The notes under the pieces are model-generated. The model had not been told where the DNA came from, did not search any database, and was given only the letters and a program-made list of their open reading frames with translations. Shown here piece by piece: positions 8,329 to 18,596 of a stretch of 64,000 bases of DNA (positions within the stretch are counted from its first letter, which is position 1; each line of letters starts with the position of its first letter). Made by a program: the position numbers and the translations under genes. The stretch is from Streptomyces sp. B3I8. Its GTDB lineage: Bacteria; Actinomycetota; Actinomycetes; Streptomycetales; Streptomycetaceae. The DNA is taken from contig NZ_JAUSYN010000002.1 in the NCBI RefSeq assembly GCF_030816915.1, positions 2,059,501 through 2,123,500 of the forward strand, written 5' to 3'.

Positions 8329-9465
8329 TCAGACGCCGGAGGACACCTCGTCCTTCGCCGTGCTCCCGCCGCCCTCCGCGGCGAGCGCCCGGTTGCGGCG
8401 GACCGAGGACCAGAAGGACCAGGCGATCAGCACGACGCCGACGAGGCCGGTGATGACCTCGTTGATCTCGTACTGGATGGTGACGATGAGGATGACGGCC
8501 AGGGCGCCGATCGCGTAGTGCGCGCCGTGCTCGAGGTAGACGTAGTCGTCGAGAGTGCCCTGGCGGACCAGGTAGACGGTGAGCGACCGGACGTACATCG
8601 CGCCGATGCCGAGGCCGAGCGCCATCATCACGATGTCGTTGGTGATGGCGAAGGCGCCGATCACACCGTCGAAGGAGAAGGACGCGTCCAGGACCTCGAG
8701 GTAGAGGAACATGAAGAACGCGGCCTGGCCCGCCAGAAGCACCGCCGGCTTCTTCCCGCCGGTCCGCCGGTCCGACTCCTCTTCCTGCTCGCGCTCCTCT
8801 TCCTCCTCCAGGCGGTCCTCGAAGTACCCCGAGAGCCCGCCGACGATCATGTACGTGATCAGCCCCGCGATGCCGGCCAGCAGGACCGTCTGCCCCTTGT
8901 CGGCGTGGACGCCGCCGTGCTGGTGGGCGTGGGCGGCGACCGTCATGGAGGCGATGAGCAGGCAGATCAGCGAGATGCAGACCGCGAGCATGTCGACCTT
9001 GCCGAGCTTGGCCAGCGGCCGCTCCAGCCAGGCGAGCCACTTGATGTCCCGGTCCTCGAAGATGAAGTCGAGGAAGATCATCAGCAGGAACATGCCACCG
9101 AACGCGGCGATCGCCGGGTGCGCGTCGGTGACCAGCTGCTGATAGCGGTCCTTGTCGGAGAACGCGAGATCGACCGCGTCCCACGGGTTCAGTTTCGCGG
9201 TGACGGCGACGATCACGACGGGGAAGATGAGCCGCATGCCGAAGACGGCGATCAGCACGCCGACGGTGAGGAAGATCTTCTGCCAGAACGGACTCATCTT
9301 CTTCAGCACGCCGGCGTTGACGACCGCGTTGTCGAAGGAGAGCGAGATCTCCAGGATCGCCAGGATGGCGACGATCCCGAACCCGGTCCATCCGTTGTAG
9401 AGAACGGCCGCCACCAGGCCGAGAGCGGTGATCGCGAACGACCAGCCGAAGGTTTTCAGAAGCAC
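8329..9465 (-). CDS. DUF475 integral membrane protein, TerC/YkoY-like
   Basis: 378 aa starting at GTG. Eight or nine hydrophobic segments are visible. The signature EISLSFDNAVVNAGVLKKM near the N terminus and EVLDASFSFDGVIGAFAIT in the second half are the paired acidic-Asn/Asp motifs of the TerC/DUF475 superfamily, known or predicted to move divalent metals such as Mn2+. A cytoplasmic loop carries EDRLEEEEEREQEEE, a run of acidic residues that could bind metal. It lies in the ter cluster on the same strand as two terD genes and terA. In Ter systems TerC is proposed to form a membrane complex with TerD proteins. Confidence 0.88.
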   Translation of the reverse strand: MLLKTFGWSFAITALGLVAAVLYNGWTGFGIVAILAILEISLSFDNAVVNAGVLKKMSPFWQKIFLTVGVLIAVFGMRLIFPVVIVAVTAKLNPWDAVDLAFSDKDRYQQLVTDAHPAIAAFGGMFLLMIFLDFIFEDRDIKWLAWLERPLAKLGKVDMLAVCISLICLLIASMTVAAHAHQHGGVHADKGQTVLLAGIAGLITYMIVGGLSGYFEDRLEEEEEREQEEESDRRTGGKKPAVLLAGQAAFFMFLYLEVLDASFSFDGVIGAFAITNDIVMMALGLGIGAMYVRSLTVYLVRQGTLDDYVYLEHGAHYAIGALAVILIVTIQYEINEVITGLVGVVLIAWSFWSSVRRNRALAAEGGGSTAKDEVSSGV

Positions 9466-9693
9466 TGGCTACCCAATCGTGACTCGTGTTGTGTACGGGT
9501 CTCCCCCGCGCCGTAGTCGGCTTTACTGAACGTTGACCACGGAGTCTAGAGTGCTCCTCCTCCGGCCGGCCGTGCGGGCTCCGTCGCACTCCCCGGAAAC
9601 TGCGGTGTTTCGGTGTCCCTGATGCCCCTCGCGCGCGCCGTACACCCTTGCGCCCCTCATGCCCCTCGTGTCCGTCGGGAACCGCGTCAGGCC

Positions 9694-10272
9694 CTAGGAG
9701 ACGTTGACGCCGAAGTCGAGGGCGATGCCGCGCAGACCCGAGGCGTAGCCCTGGCCGACGGCGCGGAACTTCCACTCGCCGCCGTAGCGGTAGACCTCGC
9801 CGAAGATCATGGCCGTCTCCGTGGAGGCGTCCTCGCTCAGGTCGTAGCGGGCCAGCTCCTGGCCGTCGGCCTGGTTGACGACACGGATGAAGGCGTTGCT
9901 GACCTGGCCGAAGGTCTGGCCGCGTTCGTCGGCCAGGTGGATCGAGACCGGGAAGACGATCTTCTCGCACTGCGCCGGCACCTTGGAGAGGTCGATCAGC
10001 AGCGACTCGTCGTCGCCCTCGCCCTCACCGGTGAGGTTGTCGCCGGTGTGCTCGACCGAGCCGTCGGGGCTCTTGAGCTGGTTGTAGAACACGAACCACT
10101 CGTCGCCCATGACCCGGTTGTCGGCGCCGCACAGCAGGGCGCTGGCGTCCAGGTCGAAGGGGGCCCCGGTGGTCGAGCGCGCGTCCCAGCCGAGCCCGAT
10201 CAACACCTGGGTGAGGTTCGGTGCCGCCTTGGAGAGGGAGACGTTGCCTCCCTTGGCGAGCGTGACGCCCAT
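9694..10272 (-). CDS. terD: TerD tellurium-resistance/stress protein
   Basis: 192 aa, a standard TerD length. The ATG is preceded by GGGGAGGAA at good spacing. Motifs: [25 protein letters not shown] (Ca2+ site), [20 protein letters not shown] (second Ca2+ site) and [18 protein letters not shown]. TerD proteins bind Ca2+ and support tellurite resistance and stress survival. The next terD (10499-11074) is its close paralog, and the pair share a roughly 70-nt stretch identical at DNA level. The 226-bp gap ahead of it may hold its own promoter. Confidence 0.93.
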   Translation of the reverse strand: MGVTLAKGGNVSLSKAAPNLTQVLIGLGWDARSTTGAPFDLDASALLCGADNRVMGDEWFVFYNQLKSPDGSVEHTGDNLTGEGEGDDESLLIDLSKVPAQCEKIVFPVSIHLADERGQTFGQVSNAFIRVVNQADGQELARYDLSEDASTETAMIFGEVYRYGGEWKFRAVGQGYASGLRGIALDFGVNVS

Positions 10273-10498
10273 GATGTTCCTCCCCGTTGTTTCCGCTTGC
10301 CGGTTTCCGTCTGCCGGTTTCCGTTTTTCCCGCTGCTTCCTGGATGTACTGCGCGTCCGGCGCCGCACGCAAACGGTGCGACGCCGGACGGTTGTCACTT
10401 CGTGCCCCGGGCGTTGGCGCAGGTCGTCCTCGGACCCGACCCCAGCGGTCCTCGGACGCCGGCTCCGGTCGTCCTCGGACGTCGACGCCCATCCGTCC

Positions 10499-11074
10499 TC
10501 AGACGTTGACTCCGAAGTCCTGGGCGATGCCGCGCAGACCCGAGGCGTAGCCCTGTCCGATGGCGCGGAACTTCCACTCCGCGCCGTTGCGGTACAGCTC
10601 GCCGAAGACCATCGCGGTCTCCGTGGAGGCGTCCTCGCTCAGGTCGTAGCGGGCGATCTCGGCGCCGCCGGCCTGGTTCACCACGCGGATGAACGCGTTG
10701 CGGACCTGTCCGAAGGACTGCTGGCGGTTCTCGGCCTCGTAGATCGAGACCGGGAAGACGATCTTGTCCACCTCGGCGGGGACACCGGCGAGATCGACCT
10801 TGATCTGCTCGTCGTCGCCCTCGCCCTCACCGGTGAGGTTGTCGCCGGTGTGCTCGACCGAGCCGTCGGGGCTCTTGAGGTTGTTGAAGAAGATGAAGTG
10901 CTGGTCGTTGGCGACCTTGCCCTCCGTGTTCAACAGCAGCGCGCTGGCGTCCAGGTCGAAGTCGGTGCCGGTGGTGGTGCGCACGTCCCATCCCAGACCG
11001 ACGATGACCGCGGTCAGGCCAGGGGCCTCCTTGGTCAGCGAAACGTTGCCGCCCTTGCTGAGGCTGACTCCCAC
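10499..11074 (-). CDS. terD: TerD tellurium-resistance/stress protein, paralog
   Basis: 191 aa. I chose the GTG at 11074 because GGGAGGA precedes it and the product then begins [15 protein letters not shown] like other TerD proteins; an ATG at 11086 would add four residues but would swallow the binding site. Ca2+ motifs [11 protein letters not shown] and [20 protein letters not shown] are intact. It is oriented with the second terD and the terC-like gene, and lies just downstream of ahpE, pointing the same way. Confidence 0.93.
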   Translation of the reverse strand: MGVSLSKGGNVSLTKEAPGLTAVIVGLGWDVRTTTGTDFDLDASALLLNTEGKVANDQHFIFFNNLKSPDGSVEHTGDNLTGEGEGDDEQIKVDLAGVPAEVDKIVFPVSIYEAENRQQSFGQVRNAFIRVVNQAGGAEIARYDLSEDASTETAMVFGELYRNGAEWKFRAIGQGYASGLRGIAQDFGVNV

Positions 11075-11213
11075 GAGTCCTCCCATTGTCTTCGGGGGCG
11101 GGGAGCCCCGTCGTGCATCGGATATGCCGGATGTACCGGATCAACATGTACCGGATCAACGCTTGGATCCTAGTGACGGGTTCCCGCCCCGCGCAGAGGC
11201 TGAACCCGATCGG

Positions 11214-11672
11214 TCACAGGCTGTCGAGCGCCTTCACGTACTCGTTCAGGTCCCGGGCGTCGGGCAGGGCGTTGACGACCGTCCAGCGCACGACGCCCTC
11301 CTTGTCGATGACGAAGGTCCCCCGGACGGCGCAGCCCTTGTCCTCGGCGAAGACGCCGTACGCGCGCGAGGTCTCGCCGTGCGGCCAGAAATCGGAGAGC
11401 AGGGGGTACTCGAAGCCCTCCTGCTCCGCGAAGACGCGCAGGGTGTGGATGGAGTCGTTGGAGACGGCGAGGAGCTGGGTGTCGTCGTTCACGAACTTCG
11501 GCAGGTTGTCGCGCAGGGCGCACAGTTCGCCGGTGCAGACGCCGGTGAAGGCGAAGGGGTAGAAGAGCAGGACGACGTTCTTCTCCCCGCGGAAGTCGGA
11601 GAGCCGGACGGTTGCGCCGTGGTTGTCCTTGAGTGCGAAGTCGGGGGCCTTTTCGCCGACCTGGATGGCCAT
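11214..11672 (-). CDS. ahpE: AhpE-type one-cysteine peroxiredoxin
   Basis: 152 aa from the ATG in [12 protein letters not shown], about 9 nt after AAGGGAC. The thioredoxin-fold peroxiredoxin motif is [18 protein letters not shown] with peroxidatic Cys46; Cys51 is the other nearby cysteine. It reduces H2O2, organic peroxides and peroxynitrite using mycothiol/mycoredoxin-type partners in actinomycetes. The length matches Mycobacterium AhpE. Position beside aceE, DUF3052 and terD is the usual Streptomyces arrangement. An upstream in-frame ATG (11693) would add seven residues. Confidence 0.92.
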   Translation of the reverse strand: MAIQVGEKAPDFALKDNHGATVRLSDFRGEKNVVLLFYPFAFTGVCTGELCALRDNLPKFVNDDTQLLAVSNDSIHTLRVFAEQEGFEYPLLSDFWPHGETSRAYGVFAEDKGCAVRGTFVIDKEGVVRWTVVNALPDARDLNEYVKALDSL

Positions 11673-11755
11673 GATGTCGCCGCGTCCCTTCATGGGGCTG
11701 TTCGGGGTGTTCTCCACCCTACGCAGCGATCTTCCGGCGGGGCCGGGCCCCCGAC

Positions 11756-11796
11756 GCGTGTGCCCCCCGGCACTCGAGGTACCGGGGGGCACACGC
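11756..11796 (-). terminator. Hairpin terminator between DUF3052 gene and ahpE
   Basis: Perfect 15-bp stem (GCGTGTGCCCCCCGG and its complement) with an 11-nt loop, about 30 bp past the DUF3052 stop and upstream of ahpE. Confidence 0.8.
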
Positions 11797-11824
11797 ACTG
11801 CTCAGTCCAGTGACGGCGGTGCGG

Positions 11825-12262
11825 TCACCGCTTGGACTTGGCGGCCTTCGGCGTCACCAGCCGGCTGCCGCTCCAGTCCTTGCCGACACTCACGCTCTTG
11901 GACGCCGACAGCCCCGCCGTCGTCGCGGCCTCGGAGATGTCGCTGGGCTCGACGTAGCCGTCGCGCCCCGTCTTCGGCGTCAGCAGCAGGATCGAGCCGC
12001 CCTCTTCGATGTACGTGGTGGCATCCACCAGCGCATCCGTCAGGTCGCCGTCGTCGTCTCGGAACCACAGCACCACGGCGTCGGCCACATCGTCGTATTC
12101 CTCATCGACGAGTTCACTGCCGATCACTTCCTGAATGGCCTCGCGGAGCTCCTGGTCGACGTCGTCGTCGAAGCCCAGTTCCTGGACCACCTGCTCGGGC
12201 TGGAACCCCAGCCTCGCGGCAGGGTTCGTCCGCTCCTCCGCGTGGTCCGCGGTCGCGCTCAC
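11825..12262 (-). CDS. DUF3052 family protein
   Basis: 145 aa from a GTG six nt after a full AGGAGG. The sequence has the DUF3052 pattern: AARLGFQPEQVVQELGFDDDVD, VVLWFRDDDGDLTDALVDA, GSILLLTPKTGRDGYVEPSDI and GLSASKSVSVGKDWSGSRL, with a basic C-terminal tail. It is small, acidic and cytosolic with no membrane segment. Function is unknown. It is almost always found divergent from aceE in streptomycetes, as here, which hints at a link to pyruvate metabolism or merely a conserved neighbourhood. Confidence 0.85.
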   Translation of the reverse strand: MSATADHAEERTNPAARLGFQPEQVVQELGFDDDVDQELREAIQEVIGSELVDEEYDDVADAVVLWFRDDDGDLTDALVDATTYIEEGGSILLLTPKTGRDGYVEPSDISEAATTAGLSASKSVSVGKDWSGSRLVTPKAAKSKR

Positions 12263-12709
12263 GGGTTGCCTCCTGATCATGTTGCGAAAGATGTCTCGGG
12301 CCTCACGCGGGCGCGAGGCATTGGCGGTAGTCCACACGGGCGGGACGGATCGCGCAAGTACCCGGCCGTTCGGACCGCCGAAACGGTGACGATCCTGGCC
12401 GTGTCGCCGCAACCCCAGGCAAGGGAAGACGGCCCGGAGTGATCCACGCCACACCGATTTGCCCGGTTCACCCGTTTCGGATTCCTTCGAGCCTACGGGA
12501 CTCGAACGGTTTTGCGTAACGCGTAACACCCCGGGCGTATCGTTGCGATTGGGGTGGTCTCGCCCCGGACCGACCCCAACAGGACTGCCCCCGCGTGCCG
12601 GTTACCGATCGGTAAAGATGAAGTTTCCGTATCCGAGGTACACGATGGAAACGGTGCCCAAGGCGCAGTTGTGCAGCTTCCCACAGCCTCCAGAGAGCGA
12701 AGGAACAGA
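12263..12709. other. Divergent promoter region between DUF3052 gene and aceE
   Basis: 447 bp without a supported gene. It holds tandem GCGTAAC heptamers (12514-12527) and a perfect 14-bp palindrome (12602-12615), both upstream of aceE. Confidence 0.6.
12602..12615. promoter_or_regulatory. Perfect palindrome TTACCGATCGGTAA upstream of aceE
   Basis: A 14-bp perfect dyad 95 bp ahead of the aceE GTG. The size and symmetry suit a TetR-, GntR- or MarR-type operator. The cognate regulator is not identified. Confidence 0.5.
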
Positions 12710-15457
12710 GTGGCTTCCGCATCCGATCGCAATCCGATCATCATTGGCGGCCTTCCCAGTCAGGTTCCCGACTTCGACCCCGAAGAGACCCAGGAGTGGC
12801 TCGACTCGCTGGACGCCGCGGTCGACGAGCGTGGCCGTGAGCGCGCGCGCTACCTGATGCTCCGGCTGATCGAGCGCGCCCGCGCCAAACGCGTGGCCGT
12901 GCCCGAGATGCGCAGCACGGACTACGTCAACACGATCCCCACCAAGAGCGAGCCGTTCTTCCCCGGCAACGAGGAGATCGAGCGCAAGATCCTCAACGCC
13001 ACCCGGTGGAACGCCGCGGTCATGGTCTCCCGGGCGCAGCGCCCGGGCATCGGGGTCGGCGGCCACATCGCCACCTTCGCCTCCTCCGCGTCCCTCTACG
13101 ACGTGGGCTTCAACCACTTCTTCCGCGGCAAGGACGACGGGCGCGGCGGCGACCAGGTCTTCTTCCAGGGGCACGCCTCCCCCGGGATCTACGCCCGCGC
13201 CTACTTGCTGGACCGGCTCAGCGAGGCGCAGCTCGACGGGTTCCGGCAGGAGAAGTCGAAGTACCCCGACGGCCTCTCCTCGTACCCGCACCCGCGCTCC
13301 ATGCCCGACTTCTGGGAGTTCCCGACCGTGTCGATGGGCCTCGGCCCGCTCGGCGCGATCTTCCAGGCGCGGATGAACCGCTACATGGAGGCGCGCGGCA
13401 TCGCGGACACCTCCGCGTCACACGTGTGGGCGTTCCTCGGCGACGGTGAGATGGACGAGCCGGAGTCACTCGGCCAGCTCTCCATCGCCGCCCGGGAGAA
13501 CCTGGACAACCTGACCTTCGTGGTCAACTGCAACCTCCAGCGGCTCGACGGCCCGGTGCGCGGCAACGGCAAGATCATCCAGGAGCTGGAGTCGGTCTTC
13601 CGGGGCGCCGGCTGGAACGTCATCAAGCTGGTCTGGGACCGCACCTGGGACCCGCTGCTGGCCCAGGACCGCGACGGCGTGCTGGTCAACCGGATGAACA
13701 CGACGCCGGACGGACAGTTCCAGACGTACGCCACGGAGTCCGGCGCGTACATCCGCGAGCACTTCTTCGGCGACGACCACCGGCTGCGCGCGATGGTCGA
13801 GAACATGACCGACGACCAGATCCTGCACCTGGGCCGCGGCGGTCACGACCACCGCAAGATCTACGCCGCGTTCAAGGCGGCCAAGGAGCACAAGGGCCAG
13901 CCCACCGTGATCCTGGCCAAGACGATCAAGGGCTGGACGCTGGGCCCCAACTTCGAGGGCCGCAACGCCACGCACCAGATGAAGAAGCTGACGGTCGACG
14001 ACCTCAAGCGCTTCCGCGACCGGCTGCACCTGCCGATCTCCGACAAGGAGCTGGAGTCCGGCCCGCCGCCGTACTACCACCCGGGCCGGGAATCGGAGGA
14101 GATGCAGTACATGCACGACCGCCGCAAGCAGTGCGGCGGCTACGTGCCCACCCGGGTCGTGCGCGCGAAACCGCTGCCGCTGCCCGAGGACAAGACGTAC
14201 GCGACCGTGAAGAAGGGCTCCGGCCAGCAGTCCATCGCGACGACCATGGCCTTTGTGCGGCTCCTCAAGGACCTCATGCGGGACAAGGAGATCGGCAAGC
14301 GGTTCGTGCTGATCGCGCCGGACGAGTACCGCACGTTCGGCATGGACTCGTTCTTCCCGAGCGCGAAGATCTACAACCCGCTCGGCCAGCAGTACGAGTC
14401 GGTCGACCGCGAGCTGCTCCTCGCCTACAAGGAGTCGCCCACCGGTCAGATGCTGCACGACGGCATCTCGGAGGCCGGCTGCACGGCCTCGGCGATCGCG
14501 GCGGGCTCGGCCTACGCCACCCACGGCGAGCCGTTGATCCCGGTCTACGTCTTCTACTCGATGTTCGGTTTCCAGCGCACCGGCGACCAGTTCTGGCAGA
14601 TGGCCGACCAGCTGGCGCGCGGTTTCGTCCTGGGCGCGACCGCCGGCCGTACGACCCTGACCGGCGAGGGGCTGCAGCACGCGGACGGTCACTCGCAGCT
14701 CCTCGCCTCGACCAACCCGGGATGCGTGGCCTACGACCCGGCGTACGGGTACGAGATCGCGCACATCGTGCAGGACGGGCTGCGCCGGATGTACGGCGCG
14801 AGCGAGGAGCACCCGCACGGCGAGGACGTCTTCTACTACCTCACCGTCTACAACGAGCCGATCCGGCACCCGGCCGAGCCGGCGGACGTGGACGTCGAGG
14901 GCATCCTCAAGGGCGTGCACCGCATCGCGACGGGCTCCGACGGCGAGATCCCGGCGCAGATCATGGCCTCGGGCGTCGCGGTGCCGTGGGCGCTGGAGGC
15001 CCGGCGCATCCTCGCCGAGGAGTGGAACGTACGGGCCGACGTGTGGTCGGCGACCTCATGGAACGAGCTGCGGCGCGAGGCGGTGGCGGCCGAGGAGCAC
15101 AACCTGCTGCATCCGGAGGAGGAGCAGCGGGTGCCGTGGGTGACACGGAAGCTGAGCGACGCGCAGGGGCCGTTCGTGGCCGTCTCCGACTGGATGCGGT
15201 CGGTTCCCGACCAGATCGCGCGCTGGGTGCCGGGGCCGTACACGTCCCTGGGCGCGGACGGCTTCGGCTTCGCGGACACGCGGGGGGCGGCGCGCCGCTT
15301 CTTCCACATCGACGCGCAGTCCGTCGTCCTGGCGGTCCTGACGGAACTGTCGAAGCAGGGCCGCGTGGACCGCTCGGCGCTGAAGCAGGCCATCGACCGC
15401 TACCGCCTCCTCGACGCCTCCGCCGCCGACCCGGGCGTGGCGGGGGGCGACGCGTAG
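12710..15457 (+). CDS. aceE: Pyruvate dehydrogenase E1 component, homodimeric type
   Basis: 915 aa from the GTG read as [19 protein letters not shown], seven nt downstream of GAAGGAA. It catalyses the ThDP-dependent decarboxylation of pyruvate and reductive acetylation of lipoyl-E2. The ThDP motif is [14 protein letters not shown] through [12 protein letters not shown]. Other family marks are [44 protein letters not shown], and the transketolase-like PYR and C-terminal domains ([39 protein letters not shown]). The length fits AceE. It is monocistronic, with a terminator at 15483-15516. Confidence 0.97.
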   Translation: MASASDRNPIIIGGLPSQVPDFDPEETQEWLDSLDAAVDERGRERARYLMLRLIERARAKRVAVPEMRSTDYVNTIPTKSEPFFPGNEEIERKILNATRWNAAVMVSRAQRPGIGVGGHIATFASSASLYDVGFNHFFRGKDDGRGGDQVFFQGHASPGIYARAYLLDRLSEAQLDGFRQEKSKYPDGLSSYPHPRSMPDFWEFPTVSMGLGPLGAIFQARMNRYMEARGIADTSASHVWAFLGDGEMDEPESLGQLSIAARENLDNLTFVVNCNLQRLDGPVRGNGKIIQELESVFRGAGWNVIKLVWDRTWDPLLAQDRDGVLVNRMNTTPDGQFQTYATESGAYIREHFFGDDHRLRAMVENMTDDQILHLGRGGHDHRKIYAAFKAAKEHKGQPTVILAKTIKGWTLGPNFEGRNATHQMKKLTVDDLKRFRDRLHLPISDKELESGPPPYYHPGRESEEMQYMHDRRKQCGGYVPTRVVRAKPLPLPEDKTYATVKKGSGQQSIATTMAFVRLLKDLMRDKEIGKRFVLIAPDEYRTFGMDSFFPSAKIYNPLGQQYESVDRELLLAYKESPTGQMLHDGISEAGCTASAIAAGSAYATHGEPLIPVYVFYSMFGFQRTGDQFWQMADQLARGFVLGATAGRTTLTGEGLQHADGHSQLLASTNPGCVAYDPAYGYEIAHIVQDGLRRMYGASEEHPHGEDVFYYLTVYNEPIRHPAEPADVDVEGILKGVHRIATGSDGEIPAQIMASGVAVPWALEARRILAEEWNVRADVWSATSWNELRREAVAAEEHNLLHPEEEQRVPWVTRKLSDAQGPFVAVSDWMRSVPDQIARWVPGPYTSLGADGFGFADTRGAARRFFHIDAQSVVLAVLTELSKQGRVDRSALKQAIDRYRLLDASAADPGVAGGDA

Positions 15458-15482
15458 GCCCTTCGGCCACCCGACACACCGC

Positions 15483-15516
15483 CGGGCCGCCCGCGCTCCC
15501 CCGCGCGGGCGGCCCG
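15483..15516 (+). terminator. Hairpin terminator after aceE
   Basis: Perfect 14-bp stem (CGGGCCGCCCGCGC and its complement) with a 6-nt loop, 26 bp past the aceE stop. Confidence 0.8.
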
Positions 15517-15690
15517 CCGCGCGTCCTGCGGCGCCCGCCCGGGCCCCGGCGCGTCCCCCGCCCGCGTCAACGACCCGGCCCCGGGCGCACTCCGAAGGGG
15601 TGGTTACGCCGGCCGTCGGCCGCTTCTGCGGGCGGGGGCCGCGAACACTGGTCGGGGGCGGCACGGGGCCGCCGGACGAAAGGGGGCGGC

Positions 15691-18069
15691 ATGGCCGACG
15701 GCACGGTCCTGGTGGCGGTGGCGGAGCATCCGGACGGCCGCGGCGCCACCGCCGGGCAGCTGGCGCGCATCGCCGAGGCGATCCGGGAGCGCGGCATGCG
15801 GGTCAGGTGGGCGGTGAGCGCCCCGGACGCCGAGGCGGTGCTCAGGACCGAGGCCGGTCTCGCCGCCGCGCTGGTCGCCTGGGACCTGCCGCCCGACGGC
15901 GCGGACGGGCCGGGCGGCGCCTCGGTGCTGTGCGGGATCGGGCGCCGTTTCCAGGATCTTCCGGTGTTCCTGGTCATGGCGGACGAGGGGCTGCGCGAGC
16001 TGCCGCTGTGGGTGTCGCAGTCGGTGGTGGGCTACGTGTGGCCGCTGGAGGACACCCCTGCCTTCCTCGCGGGGCGTGTCACCACCGCCGCACGCGCCTA
16101 TCAGGAGGCGCTGCTCCCGCCATTCTTCAAGGCACTGCGACGATTCGACGACGCGCACGAGTACTCGTGGCACACCCCGGCGCACTCCGGTGGCGTCGCC
16201 TTCCTCAAGTCACCTGTGGGCCGGGCGTTCCACGACTACTTCGGGGAACGGCTGCTGCGCAGCGACCTGTCGATCTCGGTGGAGGAGCTCGGCTCACTGT
16301 TCGAGCACACCGGGCCGATCGGCGAGGCGGAGCGCAATGCCGCGCGGGTCTTCGGCTCCGAGCGCACCTATTTCGTCCTGCACGGCGACTCCACCTGCAA
16401 CCGTCTGGTCGGCCACTTCAGCGTGACCCGCGACGAGATCGCCCTGGTGGACCGCAACTGCCACAAGTCGGTCCTGCACGGGCTGGTCGTCTCCGGGGCC
16501 CGTCCGGTGTACCTGGTCCCCACCCGCAACGGCTACGGCCTGGCCGGACCGCTGCCGCCGGCCGGGATCGCGGCCGACGCGGTGGCGGAGCGGATCGCGG
16601 CCGCCTCCCTCACCCGGGACGCGGTGTCCCCGCGCGCCCAGTACGCGGTGTTCACCAACTCCACGTACGACGGGCTGTGTTACGACGCGGCGGCGGCCGC
16701 CCGGGCGTTCGCGCCCAGCACGCCCCGACTCCATTTCGACGAGGCGTGGTTCGCCTACGCCCGTTTCCACCCCCTCTACGCCGGGCGTTACGGGATGTCG
16801 GTGGACGAGGGGACCTTCCCCGGGCCCGGCCGGCCGACGGTGTTCGCCACCCAGTCCACCCACAAGCTGCTGGCGGCGCTGTCCCAGGGCGCCATGGTGC
16901 ACGTCCGGTCCGCGCCGCGGGCGCCGGTGGAGCACGAGCGGTTCAACGAGACGCTGATGATGCACGGCACGACGTCGCCGTCGTATCCGATGATCGCCTC
17001 GCTGGACGTGGCCACGGCCATGATGGAGGGTCCGCGGGGCCGGTGGCTCCTCGACGAGGCGGTGGCCGAGGCGGTCCGGTTCCGTCAGGAGATGGTGCGG
17101 ATCGGGCGGCGGATCGAGGCCGCCGGGGACCGGCCGCCCTGGTTCTTCGGCGTGTGGCAGCCGGAGGAGGTGACCGATCCGGCGAGCGGGGCACGGCTGC
17201 CGTTCGACGAGGCCCCGGCGGACCTGCTGACCACGGAGCCCTCCTGCTGGCACCTGGCGCCCGACGCGGACTGGCACGGCTTCCCCGGTCTGACGGACGG
17301 TTACTGCATGCTCGACCCGATCAAGGTCACCCTGACCTGCCCGGGACTCGACGCGACCGGTGCCATGTCCGACCGGGGCATCCCGGCGCGGGTGCTCACC
17401 GCCTACCTGGCCACCCGCGGCATCGTCGTGGAGAAGACCGACAGCTACACCACGCTGGTGCTGTTCTCCATGGGCATCACCAAGGGCAAGTGGGGCACGC
17501 TGCTGGACGCCCTGATGGACTTCAAGCAGCTCTACGACGAGGGCGCCCCGTTGGACCGTGTGCTGCCCGCGCTGGTCGCCCGGAACGCGGGGCGCTACTC
17601 GGGGCTCAGCCTGCGCGACCTGTGCCAGGAGATGCACGACCACCTGCGCGGGGCACGTCTGGTCGACCTGCTGGACCTGGCCTTCCAGCAGCTCCCGGAG
17701 CAGGTCGCCCCGCCCCAGCAGTGCTACCAGCGCCTGATCCGGGGCGGCACGGAACGCATCCGGTTGAGGGACGCGCCGGGCCGGGTCGCCGCGGCGATGG
17801 TCACGGTCACGCCGCCCGGCATCCCCGTCCTCATGCCGGGCGAGGGCGTCGGGACGCAGGACGGCCCCCTCCTGCGCTACCTCGGCGCGCTGGAGGGCTT
17901 CGACCGTCGCTTCCCCGGCTTCGGCAGCGAGACCCACGGGGTGACCCGCGATCCCGACACCGGCGACTACCTGATCGAGTGTCTGCGCCCGGACGGACAC
18001 CAGGGGTCCGCCGCCCCGGTGACACCGGCTCAGCGGCGGGGCGAGGAGGACACCAGGCCTGTGGGTTGA
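15691..18069 (+). CDS. PLP-dependent Orn/Lys/Arg decarboxylase (fold type I)
   Basis: 792 aa from an ATG after AGGGGG. Residues 1 to about 130 form a receiver-like wing domain (VLVAVAEHPDGR...LPVFLVMADEG). The PLP core follows: HTPAHSGGVAFLKSPVGR, YFVLHGDSTCNRLV, DRNCHKSVLHGL, HFDEAWFAYARFHPLY, and the Schiff-base lysine K392 in FATQSTHKLLAALSQGA. The C-terminal domain has IPVLMPGEGV. This is the bacterial biodegradative amino acid decarboxylase family, making polyamines or consuming acid. The length slightly exceeds the roughly 715-755 aa of enterobacterial members. Ornithine, lysine or arginine specificity cannot be told from sequence alone. Confidence 0.92.
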   Translation: MADGTVLVAVAEHPDGRGATAGQLARIAEAIRERGMRVRWAVSAPDAEAVLRTEAGLAAALVAWDLPPDGADGPGGASVLCGIGRRFQDLPVFLVMADEGLRELPLWVSQSVVGYVWPLEDTPAFLAGRVTTAARAYQEALLPPFFKALRRFDDAHEYSWHTPAHSGGVAFLKSPVGRAFHDYFGERLLRSDLSISVEELGSLFEHTGPIGEAERNAARVFGSERTYFVLHGDSTCNRLVGHFSVTRDEIALVDRNCHKSVLHGLVVSGARPVYLVPTRNGYGLAGPLPPAGIAADAVAERIAAASLTRDAVSPRAQYAVFTNSTYDGLCYDAAAAARAFAPSTPRLHFDEAWFAYARFHPLYAGRYGMSVDEGTFPGPGRPTVFATQSTHKLLAALSQGAMVHVRSAPRAPVEHERFNETLMMHGTTSPSYPMIASLDVATAMMEGPRGRWLLDEAVAEAVRFRQEMVRIGRRIEAAGDRPPWFFGVWQPEEVTDPASGARLPFDEAPADLLTTEPSCWHLAPDADWHGFPGLTDGYCMLDPIKVTLTCPGLDATGAMSDRGIPARVLTAYLATRGIVVEKTDSYTTLVLFSMGITKGKWGTLLDALMDFKQLYDEGAPLDRVLPALVARNAGRYSGLSLRDLCQEMHDHLRGARLVDLLDLAFQQLPEQVAPPQQCYQRLIRGGTERIRLRDAPGRVAAAMVTVTPPGIPVLMPGEGVGTQDGPLLRYLGALEGFDRRFPGFGSETHGVTRDPDTGDYLIECLRPDGHQGSAAPVTPAQRRGEEDTRPVG

Positions 18070-18153
18070 GCGGAGGCCGGACGTGCGGCCGGGACGGGAC
18101 GGGGGCGGGAACCGACCGGGCCGGTCGTCCTCACTCGCCCGGAACAGCCGGGA

Positions 18154-18191
18154 AGTCGGGCAGTCGGGCAGTCGGGCAGTCGGGCAGTCGG
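18154..18191. repeat. Tandem 8-bp array (AGTCGGGC)4.75
   Basis: Four perfect AGTCGGGC units and a partial fifth lie between the decarboxylase stop and the convergent membrane protein gene. Confidence 0.95.
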
Positions 18192-18218
18192 AATGAACGG
18201 AACAACCGGAGCAAAGGG

Positions 18219-18252
18219 CAGGGCCCCCGGCGCGCCGTCGCCGAGGGCCCTG
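18219..18252. terminator. Bidirectional hairpin between convergent genes
   Basis: CAGGGCCCCCGG pairs with CCGAGGGCCCTG (one mismatch, 10-nt loop), then TTCTTCCT on the plus strand. It lies 20 bp beyond the minus-strand gene stop. Confidence 0.65.
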
Positions 18253-18272
18253 TTCTTCCTCTCGCCCGGGGG

Positions 18273-18596
18273 TCAGAACAGCCCACCCCCCGGCCCGGCC
18301 GCCCCCGCGATCCACACGATCGCGAGCAGCGTGTCAATGGCACCCAGTACCAGGGCGACGAGCGCCGGTACCGGACGGGAACCCGCCCAGCTGCGCCCCA
18401 TGCCCAGCCAGCCGCAGATCATCGCCACCGGACCGAGCACGATCCCCAGCACGAAGAATCCGGCGATCGCACAAACCAGTCCGACGATCCCGAGCGTCGC
18501 GCGATCCGGCCCACTCCGAGACCCCATCCGGCCCCGTGAGCGGGGGTACGTACGCGAACCATGACTGTGACTGTGGCTGTGTCCGAAGCCCGCCAT
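18273..18596 (-). CDS. Small DUF4190-type membrane protein
   Basis: 107 aa from an ATG 6 nt after GGGAG. A His/Ser-rich N terminus (GHSHSHSHGS) is followed by RATLGIVGLVCAIAGFFVL and two hydrophobic spans ending WIAGAAGPGGGLF. The pattern is that of DUF4190 two-span proteins. Function is unknown. The HSHSHSH stretch could bind metal, but that is only composition. Confidence 0.75.
   Translation of the reverse strand: MAGFGHSHSHSHGSRTYPRSRGRMGSRSGPDRATLGIVGLVCAIAGFFVLGIVLGPVAMICGWLGMGRSWAGSRPVPALVALVLGAIDTLLAIVWIAGAAGPGGGLF

Noticed and set aside
15600..18539. Alternative long plus-strand frame over the decarboxylase
   Set aside because: Arg/Gly-rich shadow; the frame from 15691 carries the PLP lysine and all family motifs.
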